A stretch of 64,000 nt of DNA from Paracoccus sp. (in: a-proteobacteria) (GCF_030538755.1 NZ_JAUNTJ010000004.1:1-64000); one strand, 5' to 3'. Numbered from the stretch's first letter, positions 17,317 to 26,538 are shown. Translations and numbers: made by a program. The notes: generated by a model not told the origin, from the letters alone.

Positions 17317-18648
17317 TCAAACCGTATCCAGATACAGTTCGACTGTTTCTTCGTCTGACAGTTCGGCCATATAGTGCAGTTCCTGCCGCTTGGTCATGAC
17401 GAAATTGTCGATCAGATGCGCCGAAAAGATGCGGCGCATTTCGGGGCAGTCGGCAAAGGCGTCGATGGCGGCGGCCCATGTTTCCGGCAGTTGGTCCATC
17501 TGCTTGTCATAGGCGTTGCCACGAAAGGCCGGGGGCGGCTCGGTCTTGTCCTCAAGCCCGTTCAGGGCCGCGCCAAGAACCGCCGCGATGGTCAGATAGG
17601 GGTTCACGTCGCCCCCCGCCACGCGATGTTCGATCCGCCGCGCCTTTGGCCCCGATGACGGAATGCGGATCGCGCCGGTGCGGTTTTCATAGGCCCAGCC
17701 GATGCCGGTGGGCGCATGAGCGTTCGGCACCAGCCGGTCATAGCTGTTTTCATGCGGCGCAAACAGCAGCGTCGATCCGGGCATGGCGCGCAGGCAACCG
17801 GCGACGGCATGGCGCAGCTCGGCCGTGCCATCGTCGCCGCCGTTGTCAAAGATATTGCGGCCATCTTTGGTCAGGATCGAAAAATGCATGTGCATCCCGT
17901 TGCCGGACCACATGTCATAGGGCTTGGCCATGAAGCTGGCGGCAAAGCCGTATTCCCGCGCGATGCCCTTGACCAGCATCTTGAAGAACCAAGCGTCATC
18001 AGCGGCCTTCAGCGCGTCGCCCTGATGCATCAGGTTGATTTCAAACTGCCCCGGCCCGGCCTCGGATATGGCGGTGTCGGCGGGAATATCCATCGACTCG
18101 CAGGCATCATAAAGGCGGGTGAAGAACTGATCGAAGGCATCCAGCGCCTTGAGCGACAGCACCTCGCCGCCGGTGCGCCGCTTGCCCGAACGCGGGCTGG
18201 GGGGCACGCGCAACTGCCGACCGGAATCGTCGATCAGATAGAACTCCAGCTCGGTCGCGACCACCGGCACCAGACCGGCGGCATCGTATCGTTCGACCAC
18301 GCGGGCCAGCGCCTGACGCGGATCGCCCTCATACGGGCGGCCATCGGGGTGGAACATCCACAAAGGCAGCAGCGCGGTCGGCGCATCCAGCCAAGGCATC
18401 GGCAGAAAGCCGCGTTCCGTCGGCAACAGCACCCCGTCAGGGTCGCCCGACTGAAACACCAGCGGGCTGTCCTCGATGTCTTCGCCCCAGATGTCGAGGT
18501 TCAGCACCGAATAGGGAAACTTGGTCCCCTCGGCCAGAACCTTGTCGGCAAAGCGCGCCGGAACCCGTTTCCCGCGCGCCACCCCGTTCAGGTCGGCGGC
18601 GGCGATGCGGATGGTGCGCACCTCGGGGTGATCCCTCAGCCAGTCCAT
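17317..18648 (-). CDS. glutamine synthetase-family ligase (PuuA-like)
   Basis: 443 residues, a little shorter than GlnA (about 470) and close to PuuA. The ATP/metal motifs are present: ATELEFYL (first Glu pair), EAGPGQFEINL, NGMHMHFSI, PNAHAPTGIGWAYENR and RIEHRVAGGDVNPYL. No GlnA adenylylation tyrosine region is evident. PuuA-type enzymes gamma-glutamylate an amine, protecting it for later oxidation. It is the last gene of the amino-acid importer operon, 4 bp after a permease, and immediately precedes the PuuC/PuuB-like operon, which supports a gamma-glutamylated amine pathway. Confidence 0.85.
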   Translation of the reverse strand: MDWLRDHPEVRTIRIAAADLNGVARGKRVPARFADKVLAEGTKFPYSVLNLDIWGEDIEDSPLVFQSGDPDGVLLPTERGFLPMPWLDAPTALLPLWMFHPDGRPYEGDPRQALARVVERYDAAGLVPVVATELEFYLIDDSGRQLRVPPSPRSGKRRTGGEVLSLKALDAFDQFFTRLYDACESMDIPADTAISEAGPGQFEINLMHQGDALKAADDAWFFKMLVKGIAREYGFAASFMAKPYDMWSGNGMHMHFSILTKDGRNIFDNGGDDGTAELRHAVAGCLRAMPGSTLLFAPHENSYDRLVPNAHAPTGIGWAYENRTGAIRIPSSGPKARRIEHRVAGGDVNPYLTIAAVLGAALNGLEDKTEPPPAFRGNAYDKQMDQLPETWAAAIDAFADCPEMRRIFSAHLIDNFVMTKRQELHYMAELSDEETVELYLDTV

Positions 18649-18652
18649 GATG

Positions 18653-19480
18653 TTACCTTATCAGTTGCGGGCGGTATCTGATCCGCCGTGCTGCCCCCGG
18701 AAGATGCCGGTTCAGACGCCGGTTGACCAGCCCGAACAGCGAAATCAGCAGCAGAGTCAGCAAGATGAAATAAGCCGCCACAATCGGATAGGCGACAAAG
18801 GGGTTGAAGGTGCGTTCCGCGAAATAGCGCGCATAATACAGCGCATCGCCCTGTTGCTGAAACGCCGGAAAGCCGGAAAAGAACACCAGCGTCGTGGCGT
18901 GAAACAGAAAGATCGCCTCGTTCGTGTAAGAGGGCCACGCCAGCCGCATCATCGTCGGCCACAGCACGCGGCGGAATTTCGTCCAGCCGGACATGCCATA
19001 GGCATCCGCCGCCTCGATGTCGCCCTTGGGCACCGACATCAGCGCGCCGTGAAAGATCTGCGCGGAATAGGCGGTGGTGTTCAGGATCAGCACGATCAGC
19101 GCCCCGGCCCATGCCTTGGTCATCCAACTGGTCTGAACGGTGATCCCGAACAGATCAATTCCGGCGCGAGGCAACAGAACCAGCGCCTCATAGGCCAGAA
19201 AGAACTGGATGAATAGCGGGCTGCCACGGAACAGAAAGATAAAGCCCTCGGCCGGGGCACGCAGCCACGGGCTGGTGCTGGCCTTGGCCAAGGCGATGAC
19301 ATTGGCCAGAAAAAAGCCGGTCAGCAGCGCGAAAAAGGCGAAATAGACGTTCCAGATCAGCCCCGACCCGATCAGCACGACCTGCTGACACAGATCAATG
19401 TCAGCGCGGGGCAACAACCGTTCGCCCATACCGATGGACCGCAGGGCATAATCGGTGATGGTCTGGGTGCAACTGCTCAT
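18653..19480 (-). CDS. polar amino acid ABC permease (HisM-like)
   Basis: 275 residues with about five membrane helices and the family loop IEAADAYGMSGWTKFRRVLWP in the second half. GSPLFIQFFLAYE is typical of the His/Glu/Gln/Arg group. Its start overlaps the stop of the sister permease (19477-19480). It forms the inner-membrane channel together with that protein. Confidence 0.88.
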   Translation of the reverse strand: MSSCTQTITDYALRSIGMGERLLPRADIDLCQQVVLIGSGLIWNVYFAFFALLTGFFLANVIALAKASTSPWLRAPAEGFIFLFRGSPLFIQFFLAYEALVLLPRAGIDLFGITVQTSWMTKAWAGALIVLILNTTAYSAQIFHGALMSVPKGDIEAADAYGMSGWTKFRRVLWPTMMRLAWPSYTNEAIFLFHATTLVFFSGFPAFQQQGDALYYARYFAERTFNPFVAYPIVAAYFILLTLLLISLFGLVNRRLNRHLPGAARRIRYRPQLIR

Positions 19481-20358
19481 GCCGCGGCCCCCTTGCGCAT
19501 CGCTTCGCCCGCCATCGTGGCCTGCCCGGTGGACAGGCGGCGGTTCAGGCTGGTGATGACCCGCTCTGACACCCAGGTCATCAGCAGATAGAACACCAGA
19601 ATCGCCAGAAAATAATACAGCCGCCAGTCGGGGTGCGGATAGGCAAAGGCGCTGGTTTTCACCCCGCCCAGATCACGCGCCCAATATACAATGTCCTCGA
19701 CCCCCAGCAGGAACAGCAAGGGCGTGGCCTTGATGAGAATCATCCACAGGTTCGACAGGCCGGGGATGGCATAGGTCCACATCTGCGGCACCAGAATGCG
19801 GCGCGTGACCTGACGCTGGCTCATGCCATAGGCTTCGGCGGTTTCCAGTTGCGCGCGCGGCACCGCCTGCATCGCGCCATACAGCACATTCGCGGCAAAA
19901 GCGCCGAACACCACCGAAAAGGCAATGATCGCCAGCAGCAGGCCATACGCCTGATGCACCCAGTCGGCGGCACTGGACAGCGGCACCTTGGCGGCGGCGC
20001 AGACCAGAAATTCGTTGCCCTGCCGCACCGGGATCGACGGATCGCAGTAAAACCGGCTTTTCACATATTCGATGCCCTGATCCAGCGCGATCGGCACGAA
20101 CAGAAAGAACACAATGTCAGGGATACCCCGCACCATCGAGGTATAGATCCGCCCGAACCAGCGCAGCGGCGCAAAGCCTGAACGGCTGGCCATCGCGCCC
20201 CCAAACCCGAACAGCAGCGCCACCGGCGCCGTGATCGCCAGCAGCAACAGCACCGTGCCAAAGCTGGCATAGAACAGCAGATGCTTGCCCGAAGTCAGGT
20301 AGCACGACAGCCAGACCAGACCATCCAGCGATTTCGGATCGGCGCAGTATTGAAACAT
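19477..20358 (-). CDS. polar amino acid ABC permease (HisQ-like)
   Basis: 293 residues, longer than HisQ (228). An insertion of about 45 residues (around 85-130) containing two cysteines (FYCDPS, LVCAAA) lies in a loop that should face the periplasm; such an insert is known in opine/octopine-type permeases. The ATPase-contact loop ETAEAYGMSQRQVTRRILVP is intact. It follows the binding-protein gene after a GC hairpin. Confidence 0.85.
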   Translation of the reverse strand: MFQYCADPKSLDGLVWLSCYLTSGKHLLFYASFGTVLLLLAITAPVALLFGFGGAMASRSGFAPLRWFGRIYTSMVRGIPDIVFFLFVPIALDQGIEYVKSRFYCDPSIPVRQGNEFLVCAAAKVPLSSAADWVHQAYGLLLAIIAFSVVFGAFAANVLYGAMQAVPRAQLETAEAYGMSQRQVTRRILVPQMWTYAIPGLSNLWMILIKATPLLFLLGVEDIVYWARDLGGVKTSAFAYPHPDWRLYYFLAILVFYLLMTWVSERVITSLNRRLSTGQATMAGEAMRKGAAA

Positions 20359-20371
20359 ATGTCCCCGCAGA

Positions 20372-20397
20372 CACCGCCCGGTTCAGGCCGGGCGGTG
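20372..20397 (-). terminator. intercistronic hairpin after the amino-acid-binding protein gene
   Basis: A perfect 10-bp stem, CACCGCCCGG (20372-20381) and CCGGGCGGTG (20388-20397), with a 6-base loop, lies between the binding-protein stop and the permease start. It is the third binding-protein junction of this window with such a structure. Confidence 0.7.
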
Positions 20398-20416
20398 CGA
20401 TCAGCCCATGGCGCGA

Positions 20417-21148
20417 TTATTCAAAAGTTCCGGCGGCTTCGCCGAACCATTTGGTAATCATCGCGTTCAGCGTGCCGTCGGCCTTCATCGTTTCGATGGC
20501 GGCGTCGAATTTCGCCTTCAGCTCGGTGTCGGATTTGCGCATCCCGATGGCGATGCCCTTGCCCACGACAACCGTTTCCCCTTCTGCGACCCAGACCAGT
20601 TGCCCGCCGGATTCGTTCACGAAGGGGGCCAGAAAGTCCTTGTCGGCGAACACGGCATCAGCCTCGCCGTTGCGGACGGCGGCGATGGTTTCATCGCCCG
20701 TGGCATATTCCAGCAGCGTCGCACCGCTTTCGGCGACATAGCCCGCCTGAATGGTATTGGTCTGCGCCGCGACGATCCCGCCCATATCCGCATCGGCGGT
20801 CAGCGCGGCATAGGCGGACGGAGGCGGCGGAGTATAGGGTTCGGAAAAGGCGATGACCTGTTCGCGTTCGTCCGAAATGTTCATCCCGGCCATGATCGTG
20901 TCATAATTGCCCGAGACGAGGTTCGGAATGATCGAATCCCAGTCGTTGCGAACCCAGGTGCAGTTCAGCTCGGCGCGTTTGCACAGCTCGTTGCCCAGTT
21001 CGACCTCGAACCCGTCCACCTGCCCGGCATCATTGACGAAGTTATAGGGGGGATAGGCGCCCTCGGTGCCCATACGAACCACATCCTGCGCCATCGCCCC
21101 CCCGGCGGTCAGCGCCAGTGCGGCGGCTGCAAACATCAGTTTTTTCAT
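20417..21148 (-). CDS. amino-acid periplasmic binding protein (ArgT/HisJ family)
   Basis: 243 residues. Signal peptide MKKLMFAAAALALTAGGAMAQ, then DVVRMGTEGAYPPYNFVND, the standard start of solute-binding family 3. RNDWDSIIPNLVSGNYDTIMAGMNIS is the ligand-binding signature. AGGAGAG precedes the ATG. Substrate probably a basic or opine-like amino acid given the permeases, not proven. Confidence 0.88.
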   Translation of the reverse strand: MKKLMFAAAALALTAGGAMAQDVVRMGTEGAYPPYNFVNDAGQVDGFEVELGNELCKRAELNCTWVRNDWDSIIPNLVSGNYDTIMAGMNISDEREQVIAFSEPYTPPPPSAYAALTADADMGGIVAAQTNTIQAGYVAESGATLLEYATGDETIAAVRNGEADAVFADKDFLAPFVNESGGQLVWVAEGETVVVGKGIAIGMRKSDTELKAKFDAAIETMKADGTLNAMITKWFGEAAGTFE

Positions 21149-21168
21149 TTTTCACTCTCCTGTTGGGA

Positions 21169-21963
21169 TCAGGCCACCATGGTGGCGCTGAGAAACTGGC
21201 GCAGCCGTTCCGATTGCGGTGCGCCGAAAAGCTGGCCGGGCGGGCCTTGTTCTTCGATCAGGCCCTGATGCAGAAACACGACATGATCCGACACATCGGC
21301 CGCCAGCCGCATGTCATGGGTGACAAGAATCATGGTGCGATGTTCGGCGGCCAGATCCTTGATGACCTTGACCACCTCTTGCTGCAATTCCGGGTCCAGC
21401 GCGCTGGTCGGTTCGTCCAGCAACAGCGCATCGGGCTGCATGCACAACGCGCGGGCAATGGCGGCACGCTGTTGCTGGCCGCCCGACAGTTGCGCGGGCC
21501 ATGCCCCGGCCTTGTCGCCGATCCCGACCTTGGCCAGCAAGGCGCGGGCGCGCGGTTCGACCTCGGCCGGGTTCTGGCGCAGCACGGTGACAGGCGCTTC
21601 CATCACGTTTTGCAGGATGGTCATGTGCGACCACAGATTGAACTGCTGAAACACCATCGACAGATTGGTGCGCAGCCGCGTCACCTGCGCACGGTCGGCA
21701 GGCGTGCGATCCCCGCCCTGACCGCGCCAGCGCACCGCATCGCCCTTGAACAGGATGTCGCCCTGCTGGCTTAGCTCAAGCAGATTGCAACAGCGCAGCA
21801 AGGTCGATTTGCCCGAGCCGGACGACCCGATCAGGCTGATGACCTGCCCCCGGCGCGCAGTCAGGGAAACCCCCTTGATTACCTCAAGCGGGCCATAGGA
21901 TTTATGAAGATCCCGGATTTCAATGACCGGAGAATCGGAAAGGGCGTCAGCATTCATATCCAT
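21169..21963 (-). CDS. amino acid ABC ATPase (HisP/GlnQ-like)
   Basis: 264 residues from ATG 21963 (MDMNADALSD); a longer frame upstream lacks similarity and a ribosome site. Walker A is GSSGSGKST near residue 45, the signature LSGGQQQRAAIARAL, Walker B LLLDEPTSALDPE, and HDM follows. The insert WRGQGGDRTPADRAQ before RTNLSMVFQQFNLW is of HisP type. First gene of a five-gene operon ending in the glutamine synthetase. Confidence 0.87.
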   Translation of the reverse strand: MDMNADALSDSPVIEIRDLHKSYGPLEVIKGVSLTARRGQVISLIGSSGSGKSTLLRCCNLLELSQQGDILFKGDAVRWRGQGGDRTPADRAQVTRLRTNLSMVFQQFNLWSHMTILQNVMEAPVTVLRQNPAEVEPRARALLAKVGIGDKAGAWPAQLSGGQQQRAAIARALCMQPDALLLDEPTSALDPELQQEVVKVIKDLAAEHRTMILVTHDMRLAADVSDHVVFLHQGLIEEQGPPGQLFGAPQSERLRQFLSATMVA

Positions 21964-22087
21964 CGTGTCGCCATGTGGCGGCATTTGGATTTTGATTGCA
22001 ACGGTTTCCTGACGGCGCACTGGCGGCATTTTCAGCAATTGCCGCCAGACCCGGCACCGATGCCGCCCCCGCTGGCAGGACGGGCAG

Positions 22088-22327
22088 TCAGAGAATCTCG
22101 ACCCGGTAGCGTTCGATCACCGTATTCGCCAGCAGGCTTTCGCACATGCGGGCGACCTCGGTTTCGGCAGCGGCGGGATCGGTGGCGGTCAGGTCCAGTT
22201 CGATGACCTTGCCCTGCCGGACGCCGCTGACGCCCTTGTGGCCCAGACCGGCCAGCGCATGGCGGATCGCCTCGCCCTGGGGGTCAAGAACGCCGTCTTT
22301 CAACATGATGGTCACGCGGGCTTTCAT
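22088..22327 (-). CDS. purS: phosphoribosylformylglycinamidine synthase subunit PurS
   Basis: 79 residues, full PurS length. MKARVTIMLKDGVLDPQGEAI and GVRQGKVIELDL match the family. It joins PurL and PurQ in converting FGAR to FGAM in purine synthesis. It lies 14 bp after purC. The expected purQ does not follow; the next gene is the amino-acid ABC ATPase after a 124-bp gap, so purQ must be elsewhere. Confidence 0.95.
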   Translation of the reverse strand: MKARVTIMLKDGVLDPQGEAIRHALAGLGHKGVSGVRQGKVIELDLTATDPAAAETEVARMCESLLANTVIERYRVEIL

Positions 22328-22341
22328 CGCGGGGCGTCCTT

Positions 22342-23106
22342 TCAGTTAATCAGCGTCGGTTTGGTCAGCCCCGCGCCATTCGCGGGCATCAGACCCAGAC
22401 GGCGCGCCACCTCGGTATAGGCATCGGTCAGATTGCCCAGATCGCGGCGGAACACGTCCTTGTCCAGCTTTTGGTTGGTTTTCACATCCCACAGCCGGCA
22501 GGAATCGGGGCTGATTTCATCGGCGACGATCAGGCGCATGAAATCGCCGTCCCAGATGCGCCCGACCTCGATCTTGAAGTCGATCAGCTTGATACCGACG
22601 CCATAGAACACGCCCGACAGGAAATCGTTGACCCGCAGCGCCAGCGATACGATGTCGTCCAGATCCTGCTGCCCGGCCCAGCCAAAGGCGATGATGTATT
22701 CTTCCGACACGAACGGATCGCCCAGTTCGTCGTTCTTGAAACTGTATTCCACGATGGGCCGGGGCAGCGGCGTGCCTTCCTCGATACCCAGCCGTTTCGC
22801 GATCGAGCCGGCGGCGAAATTGCGCACGATCACCTCAAGCGGGATGATCTCGACCTGACGGATCAGCTGTTCACGCATGTTGATGCGGCGGATAAAGTGG
22901 TTGGGGATGCCGATATTCGTCAGCCCCTGCATGAAATATTCCGACAGGCGGTTGTTCAGCACCCCCTTGCCCTCGATCACGGCCTTTTTCTGGGCATTGA
23001 AGGCGGTGGCATCATCCTTGAAATATTGCACAAGGGTGCCGGGTTCCGGGCCTTCATACAGAATTTTCGCCTTGCCTTCGTAGATTTTCTTGCGCCGAGG
23101 TGCCAT
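22342..23106 (-). CDS. purC: SAICAR synthetase PurC
   Basis: 254 residues. [13 protein letters not shown] at the start, [33 protein letters not shown] and the signature LIDFKIEVG with [12 protein letters not shown] are all present. It ligates aspartate to CAIR in purine synthesis. ATG 23106 starts the canonical [12 protein letters not shown]; the frame is open further upstream but unlike the family. Confidence 0.95.
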   Translation of the reverse strand: MAPRRKKIYEGKAKILYEGPEPGTLVQYFKDDATAFNAQKKAVIEGKGVLNNRLSEYFMQGLTNIGIPNHFIRRINMREQLIRQVEIIPLEVIVRNFAAGSIAKRLGIEEGTPLPRPIVEYSFKNDELGDPFVSEEYIIAFGWAGQQDLDDIVSLALRVNDFLSGVFYGVGIKLIDFKIEVGRIWDGDFMRLIVADEISPDSCRLWDVKTNQKLDKDVFRRDLGNLTDAYTEVARRLGLMPANGAGLTKPTLIN

Positions 23107-23244
23107 TGGCCGCCCGTCCTTTCGACCGTGCTGTTCCTGCGGCTTATCGCAGATGCGGCGAAAGGGGGCAATACGGGGTTGCGGCACCGTCCCCGCGCGG
23201 GCATATCTGCATCAACTCAGTGTAATCTGCCGAGGGGAAGGGCA

Positions 23245-23562
23245 ATGACCACTTTCGACGACCGCGAACGCGCCTATGAAACCAAATTCGCGCATGACGC
23301 CAACCTGCGCTTCAAGGCAGAGGCGCGGCGCAACCGCCTGCTGGGCGAATGGGCCGCCGAACTGCTGGGCAAAACCGGCGACGAGGCACAGACCTATGCC
23401 ATGACCGTCGTGACCGCCGATTTCGAAGAACCGGGCGACGAAGACGTTTACCGCAAACTGGCCGCCGATCTGGACGGCAAGGCAGACGAACGCACGATCC
23501 GCACGAAAATGCAGGATCTGATGGATACAGCCCGCCAGCAGGTCGCGGCAGAATCGGAATAA
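23245..23562 (+). CDS. F1-ATPase inhibitor, zeta subunit (DUF1476)
   Basis: 105 residues, all helical and highly charged. MTTFDDRERAYETKFAHD then LRFKAEARRNRLLGEWAAE is the family hallmark. In Paracoccus denitrificans the homologue is the zeta subunit that blocks ATP hydrolysis by F1Fo, using its N-terminal helix; the N-terminal residues here are preserved. GAGGGGAAGGGC precedes the ATG. It is transcribed alone, divergent from purC. Confidence 0.9.
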   Translation: MTTFDDRERAYETKFAHDANLRFKAEARRNRLLGEWAAELLGKTGDEAQTYAMTVVTADFEEPGDEDVYRKLAADLDGKADERTIRTKMQDLMDTARQQVAAESE

Positions 23563-23650
23563 TCCGACACACCGGATCACCCGGCAAACCACAGACAACC
23601 CGGCAACGGCCCCAGGGCCTTTGCCGACCGATTTCTGAAAACCAGACGCG

Positions 23651-23681
23651 CTTCCTGTTTGCCCAAATACGCACCTTTGGG
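23651..23681 (-). repeat. gene-end repeat, copy A
   Basis: On the minus strand this reads CCCAAAGGTGCGTATTTGGG then CAAACAGGAAG, differing by one base in 31 from 49577-49607. It lies just downstream of the MATE gene in that gene's orientation. Confidence 0.7.
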
Positions 23682-23713
23682 CACGCCCCCGCCAGCCAGA
23701 CCAAGGCCGGTGG

Positions 23714-25042
23714 TTACAGGCCAGCCGCCGCCTCGGCGCGGGGGTAATAGCGCGCCATGGCCAGCGCCCGCGTCAGGTTCAGCACCATCAGCGCCGCCCA
23801 CAGCCCGTGATTGCCGAATGCCGCAGGCAGCAGGATCAGCGCCGGCACATAAACCGCCACCGACTGCACCATCGCCGCCCGCATCTCGCGCGTCAGGGTG
23901 GCACCGATAAAGATGCCGTCCAGCATCCAGCTGCCCACACCGATCAGCGGCGCAATCGCCAGCCATGGCAGAAACGCCCGCGCCGACTGCCGCACATCGG
24001 GCGCAGTGGTCAGCAGGTCGATGATCCACGGCCCGGCCAGCAGAAACACCGCGCCCAGCATCAGCGCCCCGCCAAAGCCCCATTGCGCCGTCATCTGCGA
24101 CGCGCGACGCACCCGCCCCGGCTGCCGCGCCCCGACCGCCTGCCCGACAAGGCTTTCGGCGGCAAAGGCAAAGCCGTCCAGCGCATAGGCGGTGATAGCC
24201 AGAAACTGCAACAGCACCTGATTGGCCGCCAGCGCCACCTCGCCCTGCCCGGCTGACAGGAACATAAAGCTGGTAAAGCTGAATTGCAGCAGAACCGAGC
24301 GGACCATGATGTTCCCGTTCACCTGCATCAGCCGCGCCATGCTCTCGGCCGCGAACAGCCCGCGCACCACAACGCGGCGCAGCACCGGGCGGGCCAGCCA
24401 CAGCCCCAGCAGCAGCCCCGACCACTCTGCGATCAGCGTGGCCGCGGCCACCCCGCCGACGCCATAGCCAAGCCCCAGCACGAACCACAGATCCAGCGCC
24501 ACGTTCAGCCCGTTCTGCACCAGTTGCAGCGCCAGCACCGCCCGCGTCCGCTCAACCGCGATCAGCCAGCCGGTGATCGCATACAGCGCGATGGTCGCGG
24601 GCGCGCCCCAGATGCGGATCGCCAGATAGTCGCGCGCAAGGGCCTCGACCTCGGGCGGGGCGGGGGCGATACGAAAAGCGGCCCAGAACAGCGGTATCTG
24701 CAACAGGATAAACACCAGCCCCGCGCCCAGCCCGATGGCCAGCGCCCGTGCCAGATGCGCGCCGGTTTCGGCCCGGTCGCCCGCGCCATGGCTTTGCGCG
24801 ATCAGGCCGGTGGTGCCCATGCGCAGAAAACCGAACACCCAATACAGCGTGCTCAGAATCACCGCACCCAGACCCACCGCACCGATGGGCGCCGCCTGCC
24901 CCAACTGCCCGATCACGCCGGTATCGACCAGCCCCAGCAAGGGCACGGTGATGTTGGCAATCACGATGGGCAGCGCAATGGCCAGCACCCGCCGATGGGT
25001 CAACGGCTGCGGCGGCGATGGCGGCGGCACGATCTCAGCCAC
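23714..25042 (-). CDS. MATE-family efflux protein
   Basis: 442 residues with about twelve membrane helices in two halves. LPIVIANITVPLLGLVDTGVIGQLG is the usual first helix, and the second half repeats the pattern. Closest in style to the DinF-type branch, since it starts in the same way and has VGQAVGARQ. It exports cationic or other small compounds using Na+ or H+. It starts with GTG inside the 3' end of the thioesterase gene, so it is coupled to it. Confidence 0.87.
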   Translation of the reverse strand: MAEIVPPPSPPQPLTHRRVLAIALPIVIANITVPLLGLVDTGVIGQLGQAAPIGAVGLGAVILSTLYWVFGFLRMGTTGLIAQSHGAGDRAETGAHLARALAIGLGAGLVFILLQIPLFWAAFRIAPAPPEVEALARDYLAIRIWGAPATIALYAITGWLIAVERTRAVLALQLVQNGLNVALDLWFVLGLGYGVGGVAAATLIAEWSGLLLGLWLARPVLRRVVVRGLFAAESMARLMQVNGNIMVRSVLLQFSFTSFMFLSAGQGEVALAANQVLLQFLAITAYALDGFAFAAESLVGQAVGARQPGRVRRASQMTAQWGFGGALMLGAVFLLAGPWIIDLLTTAPDVRQSARAFLPWLAIAPLIGVGSWMLDGIFIGATLTREMRAAMVQSVAVYVPALILLPAAFGNHGLWAALMVLNLTRALAMARYYPRAEAAAGL

Positions 25043-25538
25043 TCTGCCGCATCAGGAAATGCCCTGTCGCCTGCGCAAACAGGCGCGAGCGGTTGTCCTG
25101 CCACGCCTCGACATGAACCGAGGCATAGCGCCGCCCCGACCGCACCACCCGCGCCCGCGCAAAGGCGTCGCGCGGCAGGCCGGATCGCAGGTAATCCACG
25201 GTAAAGTCGATGGTCTTGGGCAGGCGCGGCAGGCTGTCGGGCACGGCGGCATCAGGGGCGATCCGGCCCGATTCCAGATCCTCCCACATGGCGGTCCAGG
25301 CCAGTTCGATGATGGCCGTCACCTCCAGAAACGCCGCCGTGACGCCGCCGTGAATGGCGGGCAACAGCGGGTTGCCGATCAGCTTGTGGTCAAAGGGCAG
25401 AACGGCGGTCAGCTCATCCCCGCGCCGGTCGAAACGGATGCCCAGCCAGTTCGCATAGGGCACCCCGCCGACCAGCCCGGCCAGGGCACTGTCGCGCCGC
25501 GATTTGATCTGCGCCAAAGGTTCGTTGCGATCCGCCAT
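25035..25538 (-). CDS. PaaI-type hotdog thioesterase, first copy
   Basis: 167 residues. The hotdog helix NPLLPAIHGGVTAAFLEVTAI carries the HGG motif, and KTIDFTVDYLRSG is the conserved central strand. Start ATG 25538 (MADRNEPL), one base after the neighbouring thioesterase stop. It hydrolyses acyl-CoA thioesters; substrate unknown. An internal extension around residues 85-105 distinguishes it from its neighbour. Confidence 0.85.
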   Translation of the reverse strand: MADRNEPLAQIKSRRDSALAGLVGGVPYANWLGIRFDRRGDELTAVLPFDHKLIGNPLLPAIHGGVTAAFLEVTAIIELAWTAMWEDLESGRIAPDAAVPDSLPRLPKTIDFTVDYLRSGLPRDAFARARVVRSGRRYASVHVEAWQDNRSRLFAQATGHFLMRQSG

Positions 25539-25539
25539 C

Positions 25540-25980
25540 CTATTGCCCCACGGTAAAGGCCCCCGTCGCGGCCGCGACGGGGTTATCGGCATCGTCATCC
25601 ATCGCAAAGGCGCGGACAAAGGCGACGCTGCGGGTCATGTGGTAACACTCGGCCCGCGCCGTCAGCCTCTGCCCCGGAACGGCCGGGCGCATATAGTCGA
25701 TGCGCAGGTCGATGGTCGCGGTGGATTGCGGCTGGTTGGGGTGACACATGACCGCCGCGCCGCAACAGGTATCCATCAGCGCCGACACGACGCCGCCATG
25801 CACCACCCCGGTGCGCGGATCGCCGACCAGATGTTCGGCCCAGGGCATCGAGATAACCGCCCGCCCCTGCCCCAGATCGTCGATACGGATGTCCAGCGCC
25901 TGCACATGGGGGATGGATTCGAAAAACTCTCGGGCAATGCGCACCCGCGCGCCCTGATCTGGTCCTGCCGGGGTCGTCAT
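25540..25980 (-). CDS. PaaI-type hotdog thioesterase, second copy
   Basis: 146 residues with the canonical RTGVVHGGVVSALMDTCCG helix and TIDLRIDYMRPA strand. It is the first gene of a thioesterase-thioesterase-MATE operon, divergent from the MerR regulator of the fatty-acid operon, so it may be co-regulated with acyl-CoA metabolism. An in-frame GTG two codons upstream is an alternative start. Confidence 0.87.
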   Translation of the reverse strand: MTTPAGPDQGARVRIAREFFESIPHVQALDIRIDDLGQGRAVISMPWAEHLVGDPRTGVVHGGVVSALMDTCCGAAVMCHPNQPQSTATIDLRIDYMRPAVPGQRLTARAECYHMTRSVAFVRAFAMDDDADNPVAAATGAFTVGQ

Positions 25981-26113
25981 GGCCACCTCGTTATCACGTT
26001 AGCGAATTATCGCTGCCCACGGCACAATCTCAAGCCCGTTTCCCGACGCAGTTGGTTGAGGTTGACGCCGCGTCGCGCTAGAATCCCTGCGGAGACATGC
26101 ACGGGATGCAAAG

Positions 26114-26503
26114 ATGCCGGACAGCGAACTCATCACTTTCAAGGATATGTGCGCGCGGTTTGACGTGACCCCCCGCACGCTGCGCTATTACGAATATATC
26201 GAACTGCTGAACCCGAAAAAAGTCGGCAGATCAAGATTTTATGGCCCACGAGAGGTGGCGCGCATGACCCTGATCCTGCGTGGCCGCAAATTCGGATTTT
26301 CGCTGGAAGATATCCGGCAATGGCTGGACATCTATCAGCTTAAAGGGTCCAAGGAACAGTTCCAGCACTTCCTGAAACTGGCCGATGACCAGTTGGACGT
26401 GATCGACCGGCAGATGGCCGATCTGCAATCGGCGCGCGCCGATCTGGTCGCGCTGCGCGACGAAACCCGCGAATTGCTGTCGCAGGCGACCGCAGCGGTC
26501 TGA
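26114..26503 (+). CDS. MerR-family regulator 1
   Basis: 129 residues. The MerR helix-turn-helix is FKDMCARFDVTPRTLRYYEYI (residues 9-29), followed by RSRFYGPREVARMTLILRGRKFGFSLEDIRQW and a C-terminal coiled coil (about 80-125). No cysteines for metal binding, so an acyl-CoA or similar effector is likelier, as for LiuR-type MerR regulators of acyl-CoA catabolism. In the 133-bp upstream gap GACGCCGCGTC (palindromic) is a possible operator. Confidence 0.88.
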   Translation: MPDSELITFKDMCARFDVTPRTLRYYEYIELLNPKKVGRSRFYGPREVARMTLILRGRKFGFSLEDIRQWLDIYQLKGSKEQFQHFLKLADDQLDVIDRQMADLQSARADLVALRDETRELLSQATAAV

Positions 26504-26538
26504 ACATACGACCGGCAGGGCGTGACGCTGCGTTCTTC

